Shown in pieces: positions 25,283-34,944 of a stretch of DNA of 64,000 nt (the first letter of the stretch is position 1; each line of letters opens with the position of its first letter). Below the pieces are notes generated by a model. The model was not told the origin of the DNA. It was given only the letters and a program-made list of their open reading frames with translations, and ran no database searches. The position numbers and the translations under genes are program-made. Source of the stretch: Triglochin maritima (lineage: Eukaryota; Streptophyta; Magnoliopsida; Alismatales; Juncaginaceae). The DNA lies in contig OY821775.1 of the NCBI GenBank assembly GCA_963682175.1, positions 12,806,501 through 12,870,500 on the forward strand, read 5' to 3'.

Positions 25283-26650
25283 TTATCATGTAGAGGGTAT
25301 GCACAACTAGACCTCCCTTGCTTAATAGGTCAAATTATGACTATTGGAAGAATAAAATTAAGATTTTCTTGATTTCAAATGACCTTAAGTATTAGATCTT
25401 CTTACAAAACACTTACACATCCCCAAATGAAGAAGAACTTGTCATTTTATCTAGAGTTAAAATGAAAAATTATGAGATAAACTCTAGTATCATGAACATT
25501 TTATATTGTGGCTTGAATGATGGTGAATATAATAGAATCAGGGGTTGTGAAGTACATATGAAATACCAAAGATTACAAATACATCATAAGGTTGATAGCA
25601 AAACAAAATAAACAAGAATTAACCTCCTCATGCATAAATATGAAAATTTCACTATGCAAATCGGTGAGAACATAAGCGAAATGAACACTCGCTTCACCGA
25701 TATCATAAATCTCTTTGTGTTCTTCGAAGAAAAATTAGTGAAGGAGAAATGGCAAGGAAGTTCCTTCAATCGCTTAACAACGATTGGGATGACAAACAAT
25801 TGAGAAAACACTTGACCTTTCCAAACTACAGATGAAGGAGTTAATTGGAAATCTCATGGCTTATGAACTCCAAATCAATCATCAAAAGGAAAAAGAAGCC
25901 TCCAAGATGAAATCAACCTTGACATTACATGAAAATTTCAATGAACCAAGGACGAGAGTAGAAGATGAGGACATTGATGTCCTTTCCAAAGACTTCTTCA
26001 AATACCTCAAGAAAGATAAAGGAGAAATGAGAGAAAGAAGAGGAAGAAGTGAGAAGAAGGAAAAAGAAAAGGAGAAGGAGGAGAGTGAAAATGAGAAGAG
26101 AAAAAGAGAAAATGAGAAAAAGAGAAGAAGATGGAAGCTCACAAAGCAACTTTGGATGATTCTTCATCATCTTCTCTACAAAGTAGAAGGGAGGTTGCCC
26201 ACACATGCTTCATGGCTATACAAGATGAAGAAATTTATGTAACTTCTAACTCTTGTTCTAGTAGATCTAATTCTTGCTCTACTAAATCATACTTTAGTGA
26301 TAGCTCATGTTCTAAACAAGAAACATATAATTTTTATGAGCTTCAAAATGTCTTTCATGGATTAGTTAATCAAGATGAGATCATTTGAGAAAAGAACCAG
26401 AATGCTAGAAAAGCAAATAAATGATCTCCAATATCAAATTGAAATAATCATGAATGAGAAAAATGAGGTGATTGCTAGACATGAAAAATATGTATTAGAA
26501 CTTGGTAGTCTAAATGCAACACCTATTGATGTTGAACAACTAGATCTTAGAGTTTGTAATGTGCAATTAAGAAAAGATCTAGGAAAGTTCACAAATGAAA
26601 TAAAAATGCTTGACATGCTTCTAGGTAGTCAAAAAATAATCTTTGGATAA
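25283..26650 (+). pseudogene. Copia gag polyprotein remnant (UBN2/DUF4219 type)
   Basis: Gag coats the retrotransposon RNA. Across frames one reads the Copia gag signature RPPLLNRSNYDYWKNKIKIF, then a FTDIINLF segment and MKELIGNLMAYELQINHQKE, then a very Lys/Glu-rich stretch (26,010-26,140) and a coiled-coil-like segment ending near 26,650 (LEKQINDLQYQIEIIMNEKN). Several stops and frame changes break it (for example near 25,395, 25,800 and 26,386). The order fits SIRE-like Copia gag. No protease, integrase or reverse transcriptase follows, because CACTA sequence begins within about 20 bases. Confidence 0.75.
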
Positions 26651-26664
26651 ACATGGTATAAGAT

Positions 26665-27110
26665 ATGGGGATGAAGTCTCACGATTGCCACACTTTAATG
26701 CATCAGGTGTTACTTGTAGCACTGACATCCATATTATCGAAACATGTTAGACATATCATAGTAATGTTGTGTTCCTTTTTTAACAAGATTTGCAGTAAAG
26801 TGATCGATCTCGTGCAGTTAGATCAGTTGCAGAATGAAATCGTGGTCACATTATGTCAGTTAGAGATGTATTTTCCACATGCATTTTTCAACATTATGAT
26901 TCATGTGGTTATTCATTTGGTTAGAGAAGTTAAATTGTGTGAACCTATTTTTTTAAGGTGGATGTATCCTTTCGAGTGCTACATGAAAGTGTTGAAATGT
27001 TATTATAAAAATCGTCAAAGTCCAGATTCTAGTATTGTTGAAGAATACATAGCTGAGGAGGTTATTCTAGTATTGTTGAAATGTTATTATTGTTGAAGAA
27101 TACATAGCGA
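26665..27110 (+). pseudogene. CACTA DUF4218 domain fragment
   Basis: A good match in sequence pattern to DUF4218 of En/Spm transposon proteins: MKSHDCHTLMHQVLLVAL, then CSFFNKICSKV, LEMYFPHAFFNIMIHVVIHL, FLRWMYPFECYMKVLK and SSIVEEYIAEEV. The 3' end has a small tandem duplication (CTAGTATTGTTGAA... repeated at about 27,030 and 27,065) that ends the open frame. Function in the transposon is unknown; the domain follows the transposase in intact elements. Confidence 0.8.
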
Positions 27111-27159
27111 ACATCAAAAGTATTGGACTTCCTAACAATCATCACGATGAACGTTCTGA

Positions 27160-27840
27160 TGGTAAAGGAATGCATGAGATGAAAATGGTAAATCCAAATG
27201 ACGATAACTTAATGACAACATATTTCTACGTGTTGTGCAATTCAAATAAAGTTCAACCTTATCTAAATGAACACATAGATCTTTCAAAAATCCTTATGAA
27301 GTGATCAACAAGTAATTAATAGTCACAATAAAAATTTCATCTCTTGGTTCAATAGGGTTGCTTACAAGCGTAATGTTTCGGAGACAATATAGTTGTTGAC
27401 CTACGGTCCGCATTCTGATGTTACAAGTTACAGTGGTTATGTATCAATGGATACTCATTCGACATTATTTGTCAAGATGTTAAACATATTGTTCAGAATA
27501 GTGGGTTCATTTTAATAGCAGAGTCTTTGCATGCGTCTAGTTCTAAAGACAAAAATCATGTATACGTCAACATGTCCTATTACGGGATAATTGAAGACAT
27601 ATGGGAGTTAGACTTTGTTAAATTCAAACTCTCTATATTGAGATGCAAGTGAGTTGATAATAAAAGTGGAGTTGGAGGGGATGACTTGGGGTCACTTTAA
27701 TTGATTTTTCGAAAGAAGTATTTAAAGAAGAACCTTTTATTTTGGCTTCCTAAGCAAAACAAGTCTTCTATGTGGCTGATCCATGTAATAAGAAATGATC
27801 AATAATTTTAGAAGGGGAAAAAATTATATCAGATGGTAGT
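27160..27840 (+). pseudogene. CACTA DUF4216 domain remnant
   Basis: In shifting frames one reads NKNFISWFNRVAYKRNVSET, LTYGPHSDVTSYSGYVSMD, VQNSGFILIAESLHASSSKD, MSYYGIIEDIWELDFVKFKL and KQVFYVADPCNKK-like pieces, the DUF4216 signature. Stops and frameshifts make it non-functional. Confidence 0.7.
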
Positions 27841-28225
27841 AGGGATGCAAATGGTTACCAACTATCCGAGTATTCGATTCGAAAAATTCTATTTAGTTGG
27901 TATTTGACAAGTTCAATGTTACCAATTTAATTTTGGATACGAATTTGGTTTAAAAAAATACCAATTAGAATTCGGATACGAATTGGGATAAAAGCTTTTT
28001 AAAATTCGAATTATCCGAATTTTTCGAATACATGGTCAAATACATAAATTAGTATTCGAAAATTTTAATACGAAAATTTAGTATTCGAAAATTTTGATTC
28101 GAAAATTAATTACAATATATATCTAATCAATTTCGGATAATATCCGAATACCAATTAGTATTCGAAAATTTTGAAGTTTCAGATTCGGATAGTTCTACTA
28201 AATTCGGGTTCAAATTCGAAATTGG
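27841..28225. mobile_element. hAT-MITE-like AT-rich insertion in the CACTA remnant
   Basis: It begins AGGGATGCAAATGG, a common hAT-MITE end, and continues with many GGATACGAAT / ATTCGAAAATT / TATCCGAAT words, partly in inverted order. It interrupts the CACTA coding remnants. The right terminus and target duplication were not found, so the right border is approximate. Confidence 0.4.
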
Positions 28226-29666
28226 CGAGTTGGACCGAAGTTGATGAGAAACTGAGAGACATCATTTGGGATGATGTGCGGGTAATGAGTCCATTAAATT
28301 GTTCTTTAGTTTTAGTCAAATTTTTAATTTATAGAAAATGAAAATAGTAACGTGTTATAGGCAAGTTTGGAGTTCCTATCCACTGCCATTTTGAAGAAAA
28401 AGTGGATGAAATATGTGTCGGTCCGTTGGAGGGACTTCAAGACAAAGTTAACAAACAAGTGGATATTTGGAGAGTATCAGGACAGATATTCATGCGATTA
28501 CTATAACTTCATCACTCCAAGTACATGAGATCAATCCAAAAAATCAAGAGAAACCCTGAAGTTTTAGATAATTTAGAATATGAACTTAAGTTATTGTTTT
28601 AAATGATAATCTAATAAAATTGGTTCTAGGTCCTCCAAGCAAAACACCAAGAACATCAATATTCTAACAAGTATCTTCATCGTATGTCTCGATCGAGATA
28701 CCGTAAATTAGAAGAACAAATGAAGATCGAAAAATGGCCCTGAAGAAACAAGAAGCAATTGACTCTGATATGAGTGATGAGCAAGAAAGCAACTTGTCAC
28801 CTCCTTCCTCATAGGTCGATGTGATTCTTGGAAGAGAGCGAGGATAAACTCCAAAGGGGAGTACGTCACAGACGAGTCGCAAGCGGTCGACTCGAAGATA
28901 ATAAGTTGTATCACTTGTATATTCGTTATATCATATTCACTAAATTTATATTTTTCAATTGTTTGTAACAATTATTTATAAACTTTAGGACTCTTTAAAG
29001 TTGAGAGAATCCCAAGGCAATTTTGTTTCAGATGGTCAGAATGAAATTCTACACGATGCCTTGGGAAATGACGAACATACTGGTCGTTGGGGGGTAGGGA
29101 GTAGGGTTGGACTGCGACAATATTATGGAAAGACTAATCGCCCGAGTTTATCGACAATTCATACAAAACGCGAGCAACAAATTTTAGATTTGCAAAATAA
29201 ATTGCAACTTGTTATGAAGAGATTAGATCGTAATTTGCCTACTTCTCCAACCCGCCGTAGGACAACTTCTTCCCCAGTGACCACTCCTCCGGTGCAGCCA
29301 GTGGTCAACCCTGACCGACCATCTGATTTTGCGTTTCATTCTCGAGAATTGGCCCTCTTAGGTGGGCCCTCGTTTGGTAAATTTGAGGATGACAGTAGAT
29401 GTCATCTATTTGTTGAAGACCCTAAGCGAAGATTGATGGGACACAAAACAGTTTATAACCTCTCTAAACACCACTTGAAATATCTAGAAAAGGGAGTCGT
29501 AAAGGTTGTCTTGGGGAGTTGTTTAGATGATGGTGTTCTGATGCTTATTCCCGAAGAAGAGGTTGTTATCCTGGGTGATGCTTGCGGTGAGTTCCTAAGG
29601 TGGTCTCATCATTTAGTAGAACTTCATGACACACTTGAGGTATCATTTAATTTTGAAAATAAATAA
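28225..29666 (+). pseudogene. CACTA transposase-associated protein remnant
   Basis: Pieces include LDEKLRDIIWDDVR at 28,231 on, then GVPIHCHFEEKVDEICVGPL, and a longer open stretch at 29,001-29,666 (221 codons) with HDALGNDEHTGRWGVGSRVG, a coiled-coil-like segment (REQQILDLQNKLQLVMKRLD) and a Pro/Thr-rich linker. The pattern resembles the plant En/Spm transposase-like domain that precedes ULP1 in many CACTA proteins. Intron-like sequence and stops lie between pieces. Assignment rests on order and wording, not on an alignment. Confidence 0.55.
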
Positions 29667-30029
29667 ATCATTATTTTGTTAATAATTATATTTCTAATGT
29701 TCATATATATATATATATATATATCGGTAAGATTTCAAGCCCCCAAAGCAAAGGGTCAAACAACCAACCTCTGATCAACATTAATTTGCTACCAAATATG
29801 TGCAAAATGTTGTATCAATTCATGCTAGTTAGGGAATCACAAGCCTTAACTACCAGCCATTTGGAGGAGGAGGAGGTTAATGGCTTGACATCAGATTTAT
29901 ATGTCGCAAAAGATGATGTTATGTAATTCTTGGTGATGGATCAATTGTGCATATCAATTATCGACGTGCAAGTGAAGTAAGTATTTTCTTGTCTCAAAGA
30001 TGAAATATATTGAATAATTTTATCGTAAT

Positions 30030-30870
30030 TATAACAGAATGTACCTTTTACTCTTGTAGACATTTTTATGACGCCAGGATGTCAATTTTTTTTGATGATA
30101 AAGTATTTGGATTTCTGTATCCATCTACTTTTATATACGAGAATGACGATAAATCAGGTGAGCTTGCAGATCTTATGAAAGAACATGGCAAACAATATTA
30201 TATGCTCTCATACCATGAGAGGTAAATTTGTTAATTGAAAGTAACTAAAATTTGAGTTTGTAATAAACTTCTAATTATGTATATAAACAGAGCTCATTGA
30301 GTGCTTGTCGTTCTATGCCCTAAAGCTAATTCTGCATATTGGTTTGATCATTTGGGGTCGAATACACCAAGGTCATCTTTACAGAAACTTGTTTCAACGT
30401 AAGTTCGTCTTAATCATTGTTTTTGTAATTCATGTATTTTTATTAGTATTATCGACTTCATATTGAATAACTTGTGTTACTCAGGACAATGAAGGTTGTT
30501 GGGTGGAACAAGGACTATCAAAAATATGGGTGTAACCTGCCATGCAATGTGAGTGAGTTTCTTCTTTTTTTGTTAAGTACTTGAACATATATTTAGCGAA
30601 TTTATATCTTTGTGGTACCGCAAGTAAACTGAAAATACTAAATGCGGGTACTACGTTATGAGATACATGAAGGAAATCATCGAGATTGCACCTAAAACGT
30701 AGAGCTATTTGAGGTAATATAGATCATTTTCAGTGGTATACTTATAGTTTCATTATTTACATATTTATATTGTGTACTTGTATTTTCATAGGTCTTCCAA
30801 AAGAGTAATGATCCCTATTCACAACAGGAGCTCGATGATACTTGTGAACGATGGGCTCGCTACTTTGTAC
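30030..30870 (+). pseudogene. ULP1-like SUMO protease (C48) remnant of the CACTA element
   Basis: C48 cysteine proteases are often carried by plant CACTA and MULE elements. Exon-like pieces read FFDDKVFGFLYPSTFIYEND and HGKQYYMLSYHER, then AH-stop-VLVVLCPKANSAYWFDHLGS (about 30,294-30,362), TMKVVGWNKDYQKYGCNLPC and CGYYVMRYMKEIIEIAP (about 30,645-30,690). The catalytic His, Asp and Cys positions (AHW, WFD, CGYYV) can be recognised, but the Trp after the His is a TGA stop. Splice sites GGTAAAT and CAGGACAATG-like junctions are visible. Confidence 0.72.
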
Positions 30871-31489
30871 CAACATGTTAATGAACAAACATGCTCTAAT
30901 ATCATGAACCACATTTTTTGTAATTAAACATGCAATTTTATTGAACCACGTTCTTTGTATTACCAATGTGTTATTGAACTAACATTATTTGATTACATTT
31001 TTACTTTAATATAATCAAACTTCTTTGTGAATGATTGTGTTTATGAATTTGTGAAATATAAATGTGGGTGAATGAAATTAGTTGAATTTGTGTATGATTG
31101 TGGATGAATGTGTTTGTTGTGCGGGATGACGATGTTGATTGCATTTAGCATTTTATTTTTTCATTTAGGAAGGGTATAAACGTCGGTTATTAGATTAAGT
31201 CGACGTGTAATATGGGTTATAGACGTCGGTTATTAGGTTAATGTGATGCCAAGTCTTTTGTGAAGGATATAGATGTCAGTTGTAAGGGATAATTGACACG
31301 TATTCTCTTAGAATCAAAGTCGGTTGTACAGGATAACCGACGTGTATTACCCTTAGAATAGACGTCAGTCTTTCGTGACCAACGTCTAGGTATAGACGAG
31401 CCATAAATAGATGTCGGGTTATGGAACGCGAATAACCAACGTATAGAAACTGTATATCTGACGTATATTCTTGATCTGCACTAGTGCAT

Positions 31490-31975
31490 GTAACAAATTG
31501 GTTTGTCTCGTCTCAATGTTCGTCTTCGTACAAGTTAACTTGTAACAAGTTGTTTGCGATGTTTTCAACTTGTTTGTCTTGATTGAATTTGAATCTAACA
31601 GTGTCATGAAGTTGTTTCAAAACATATGATTTTTCATAGCACTATGAAGTTGTTCTAACACTAAAAACTGATCATCCGTAATTGTATATGTTGTTAATTA
31701 AGTTGTGTCATGTAGAACAAATTGTTTCATGTCTTAGAGAGAAGTATTTTTTTGTTAAAACGAGTCAAGTTGTTAATTAAGTTGCAACGACACAGCTACC
31801 AAACGATCCAGCTCGTTTGATAGAACAACCAACTTGTTTGGTTATATTTAAAACTCGTTTATCTTGATTCAATGTATTCATGAACAAGTTGGTTTGTCCA
31901 GCCTCAATGTTCGTCTTCGTACAAGTTAACTTGTAACAAGTTAGTTTGTGATGTTTTCAACTCGTTTTGTCCCAA
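31490..31975. repeat. Two direct copies of about 95 bp
   Basis: The segments at about 31,492-31,590 and 31,872-31,970 share AATGTTCGTCTTCGTACAAG, TTAACTTGTAACAAGTT and GTGATGTTTTCAACT(C)T(G)TTTGT. The sequence between them has looser versions of the same words (AGTTGTTAATTAAGTTG). The origin is unknown. Confidence 0.65.
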
Positions 31976-32372
31976 TATGGACTTAGGACACTCTGGACAG
32001 AATATGGACACATCTTGACAATATGGACACAATCTGGATACAATACTGCACATTCTGGACAAATATGGACACATCTGGACAAAATATAGATACATTCTGG
32101 ACACAATATGGACACATCTTGATAGCTATAGACACATTTGGACACAATATTAACACATTCTGGACACAAATGGGAACATTCTGGACACAATATAGATACA
32201 TCTCGACAAATCAGGACACATCTGGACAAATCAAGACACAAATGGAAACATTCTGGACACATCTGGATAAATTTGAACACATCTTGACACAATATTAACA
32301 CATTTTGGACACAATATGGACAGAAATGGATACATTCTGGACACAATATGAACACATTCTAGACACATCGGG
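31975..32372. repeat. Degenerate minisatellite of GGACACAATAT/GGACACAT words
   Basis: About 25 irregular copies of (A/T)TGGACAC(A)AT(A/C)T(T/G)GGACA run through this stretch. Six-frame reading frames here are artefacts of the repeat (CPECVHI-type repeats). A shorter island of related words lies at about 16,935-17,040. Confidence 0.8.
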
Positions 32373-32397
32373 ACTAGTGCGTCTTCCACGCCATTTT

Positions 32398-32790
32398 TTA
32401 GCCCATTAGGTTCCGAATTTTGAAATGTGTTACATACAAAAGTTTTGCGTCTTGAAATCGTCTTTGTAACAAATTTTAAATAACCTTATTTGGATACAGG
32501 AGTAGAGTGTTATGTGCTAATTATTGATGATCTGTTGATTTTCCAGTTTCCAAATAGGGTCTGTCTTGACACACATTTTTCACCCTCGTATCATCGGAAT
32601 TTCGCAAATCATGTTAGATACGGATATGTGTTTCTTTCAATTATTTTTCCAACGGATCTGAAATCATCAAATTCTATATTTGTATTTGGATGTTATGAGT
32701 AAAACAAGTGATGTGTGACACGCAGGACGAGTGCGTTCAGAGCAAGACTGGTGCGTCCTGAGTGGGGTTGGTGCATCTTCCACACCATTT
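32398..32790. repeat. Dispersed about 380-bp repeat, copy B
   Basis: It is colinear with 23,335-23,715 over its whole length, including the end GCAGGACGAGTGCGT and GTGCGTCCTGAGTGGG-like words. There is no open reading frame. The next copy (32,805-33,150) follows directly in tandem. Confidence 0.7.
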
Positions 32791-32804
32791 TTTAGCTCAT
32801 TAGG

Positions 32805-33150
32805 TTCTGAATTTGGAAATATATTAAATACAAAATGTGAAAGTACGTCATTTATGAGTTCATTCAGTTCCTGATATGTAAAATGTCAAAGTTTTTCTTC
32901 TCGAAATCTACTTTGTAATGAATCTTGAATCACCATATTTGGATATCAGATGAGAGAGTTATCCACAAATTATTGAAAACATGTTGATTGTCTAGTTTCC
33001 AAATATGATCTGTCTTGACACAAGTTTTTCACTCTCGTATCATCGGAATATGGCAAGTCATAAGAGAAACAAATATGTGTTCTTTTCAATTGTCTTTCTA
33101 ACAAATCTAGAATCACCAAATTCCGTATTTGGATGTGAATGTTATGAATA
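32805..33150. repeat. Dispersed about 380-bp repeat, copy C, with CCCAGCTCGTT tail
   Basis: A third, more diverged copy in tandem with copy B. Its end (about 33,145-33,245) passes into several copies of GACCCA(G/A)CTCGTT(C/T)(A/G)G separated by GAAAA, the motif also seen upstream of copy A (23,140-23,300). The order is inverted relative to copy A: the motif lies before copy A but after copy C. Confidence 0.6.
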
Positions 33151-33415
33151 AAAGGACCCAGCTCGTTCAGTGAAAAGGACCCAACTCATTTGGCGAAAAC
33201 GACGCAGCTCGTTGGGTCAACAACGACCCAAGTCGTTCGGCTCAAAAGTGTTAAAACCGAAAAAAGATACCAAAATAATGCGTACATAATGAAAATCGAT
33301 GTTAAATTGTTAATTCTCTGGGGTATTATGTATAATGGTTGGAGTGAGACCAATCTCTTGCTTAATAATCCATTAATAATTTAATATCGATTAAGATATG
33401 AAGTACTTTTGAATG

Positions 33416-33514
33416 AAAATTACAATTTTAATTAATTAGATTGATATGTTGTTTGATATATATATATATATATCAAACAACATATCAATCTAATTAATCA
33501 AAATTGTAATTTTA
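33416..33514. repeat. Near-perfect 99-bp palindrome
   Basis: The left arm AAAATTACAATTTT...GATATAT and the right arm are reverse complements over about 45 bases with one mismatch, around a (TA) core. No coding sequence. It lies about 115 bp outside the left end of the large MULE. Confidence 0.85.
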
Positions 33515-33689
33515 ATATATACACACATACACACGAGAAGGGATATACTACCTTCAAATTTCACTGACACACGGTTACACTTGATAATAAAATCAAATCT
33601 AAACATTATAGTTTCTGAACTGTTATTCATCGCTGGAAAACTACTTAAATCGCCCGTACGAATTACCATTTTGCTCTTATGTCATTTCT

Positions 33690-34060
33690 ACTTATATAAC
33701 TTTTCATTTCACTTTCCTAACACCACTCTCTCTTCATATTACTCTCATATTCATCAGAAAGAATATCTCGGAGGTCAGGAAAAGAATCAGCGGACGCCCT
33801 AGATTACTCGAATTTGGTAAAATGTCTTGTTTAGTTTTTTTAATTTATAAAAAATGGTTCGGGCGTTCGCGGGAGACGCCCGACCCAACTGGGGGCGGCG
33901 GCTCCACCAGACGCCCATTTTTTTTGAACTTTTTTTAAAATTATTTAAATTGATTATAAATTGTGATATTTGCTAAATAAATTGATTATTAAGTTAATAA
34001 TTAGTTTAGTAAATCCATTAACGAAATTTTACTTTTAAAATTGAATTAATAGTCATCGGG
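33690..34060. repeat. Left inverted end of the large MULE
   Basis: Matches the reverse complement of about 44,170-44,745: GAATATCTCG, GATTACTC(G/A)AAT, a GC-rich block, then repeated TTGATTATAAATTGTGATA. The right arm is longer because the AT-rich part is repeated there three to four times (AATTATCACAATTTATAATC). Confidence 0.7.
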
Positions 34061-34944
34061 TTATGGTGGAGGAAAAGAGAAATCAATCCCCTTACGCGTT
34101 CTACATAGTTTAGCAGACGAGTCAGGTCCTCGTCATCTACGTAGACGGGATATTTCTTCTTCAGTTAGGAGAGAGAGATATTTTACGTCGTCGTGAGACA
34201 TGTGAGGATTCTTTCGACAACAATGATGATTCATATTAGGTGGGGAGTCACGACGAGAGTGACGATGAGGCTGGTATGGCTTGGAGCCACAGGAGGAGGC
34301 GATACAGCAATATGGTCGTGGACGGGGCGACATTGTAGTACTTCGGCTGAGTGGGTCATTAGGAAGGGTCGAGGTGGCCGATTTGTGACCGGTGATTCGA
34401 GTTCGTGCACTACAGACGCCCGAGCTCAGAAGAAGAAGATGGGTGAGGACGAGTCTTGGATCATGACGGATATGATGCCCGATGATCCTCTAGATGGTAG
34501 CGTCATTCCGAGTTTCGGAGGCCACATCGCCAGACGCATCTGGGATGGTGAGGATCGGAAGGTTTTGAAGTGCCATAATCGGCACAGAGCATGTATTACA
34601 TTGTTGGCTTGGCGTTCAGTGATGACTAATGATATGACGACGATCATTACTAATAGCGGATTGGGTCACTTATCGTACATCATGTTCTCCTGCCTTGACA
34701 TGTCGTTGATTTCGGCCTTTGTGGAGTGGTGACAGCCTGACACCAACACTTTCCACTTGCCATTTGGAGAGATGACAATCATGTTGCATGACGTGTTCCA
34801 GATTCTGCACATTCATGTTGATGGTCATTTGGTCAGTGCGTAGACGCCGACGTCTGAGCTGAAGTTTTTTGTATCAGAGTTGCTCGGGGTCAGCCTCGAT
34901 GGTCTTGGGCGGGATAACTCATTTTGGACTAGCGGTGGTGTTAG

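Larger units (their letters stand above)
26655..31486 (+). mobile_element. 3' part of a CACTA (En/Spm) DNA transposon
   Basis: The order of decayed domains (DUF4218, DUF4216, a transposase-associated region, ULP1 protease) is the usual order in plant CACTA elements. The right end is CACTAGTG at 31,479-31,486. It is preceded by subterminal repeats of the ACGTCGGTTAT/ATAACCGACGT type (about 31,180-31,450), which mark CACTA ends. The left end and the TNPD-like transposase core are missing, so the element is truncated at its junction with the Copia gag. Confidence 0.8.

Noticed and set aside
25832..26242. Lys/Glu-rich open frame that could look like a nuclear protein
   Set aside because: It continues the Copia gag reading and lies between other gag pieces; its composition is the usual basic/acidic stretch of that gag type.
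31904..32355. Several overlapping open frames with CPECVHI-type Cys-rich repeats
   Set aside because: They arise from the GGACACA minisatellite read in different frames, not from a Cys-rich protein gene.
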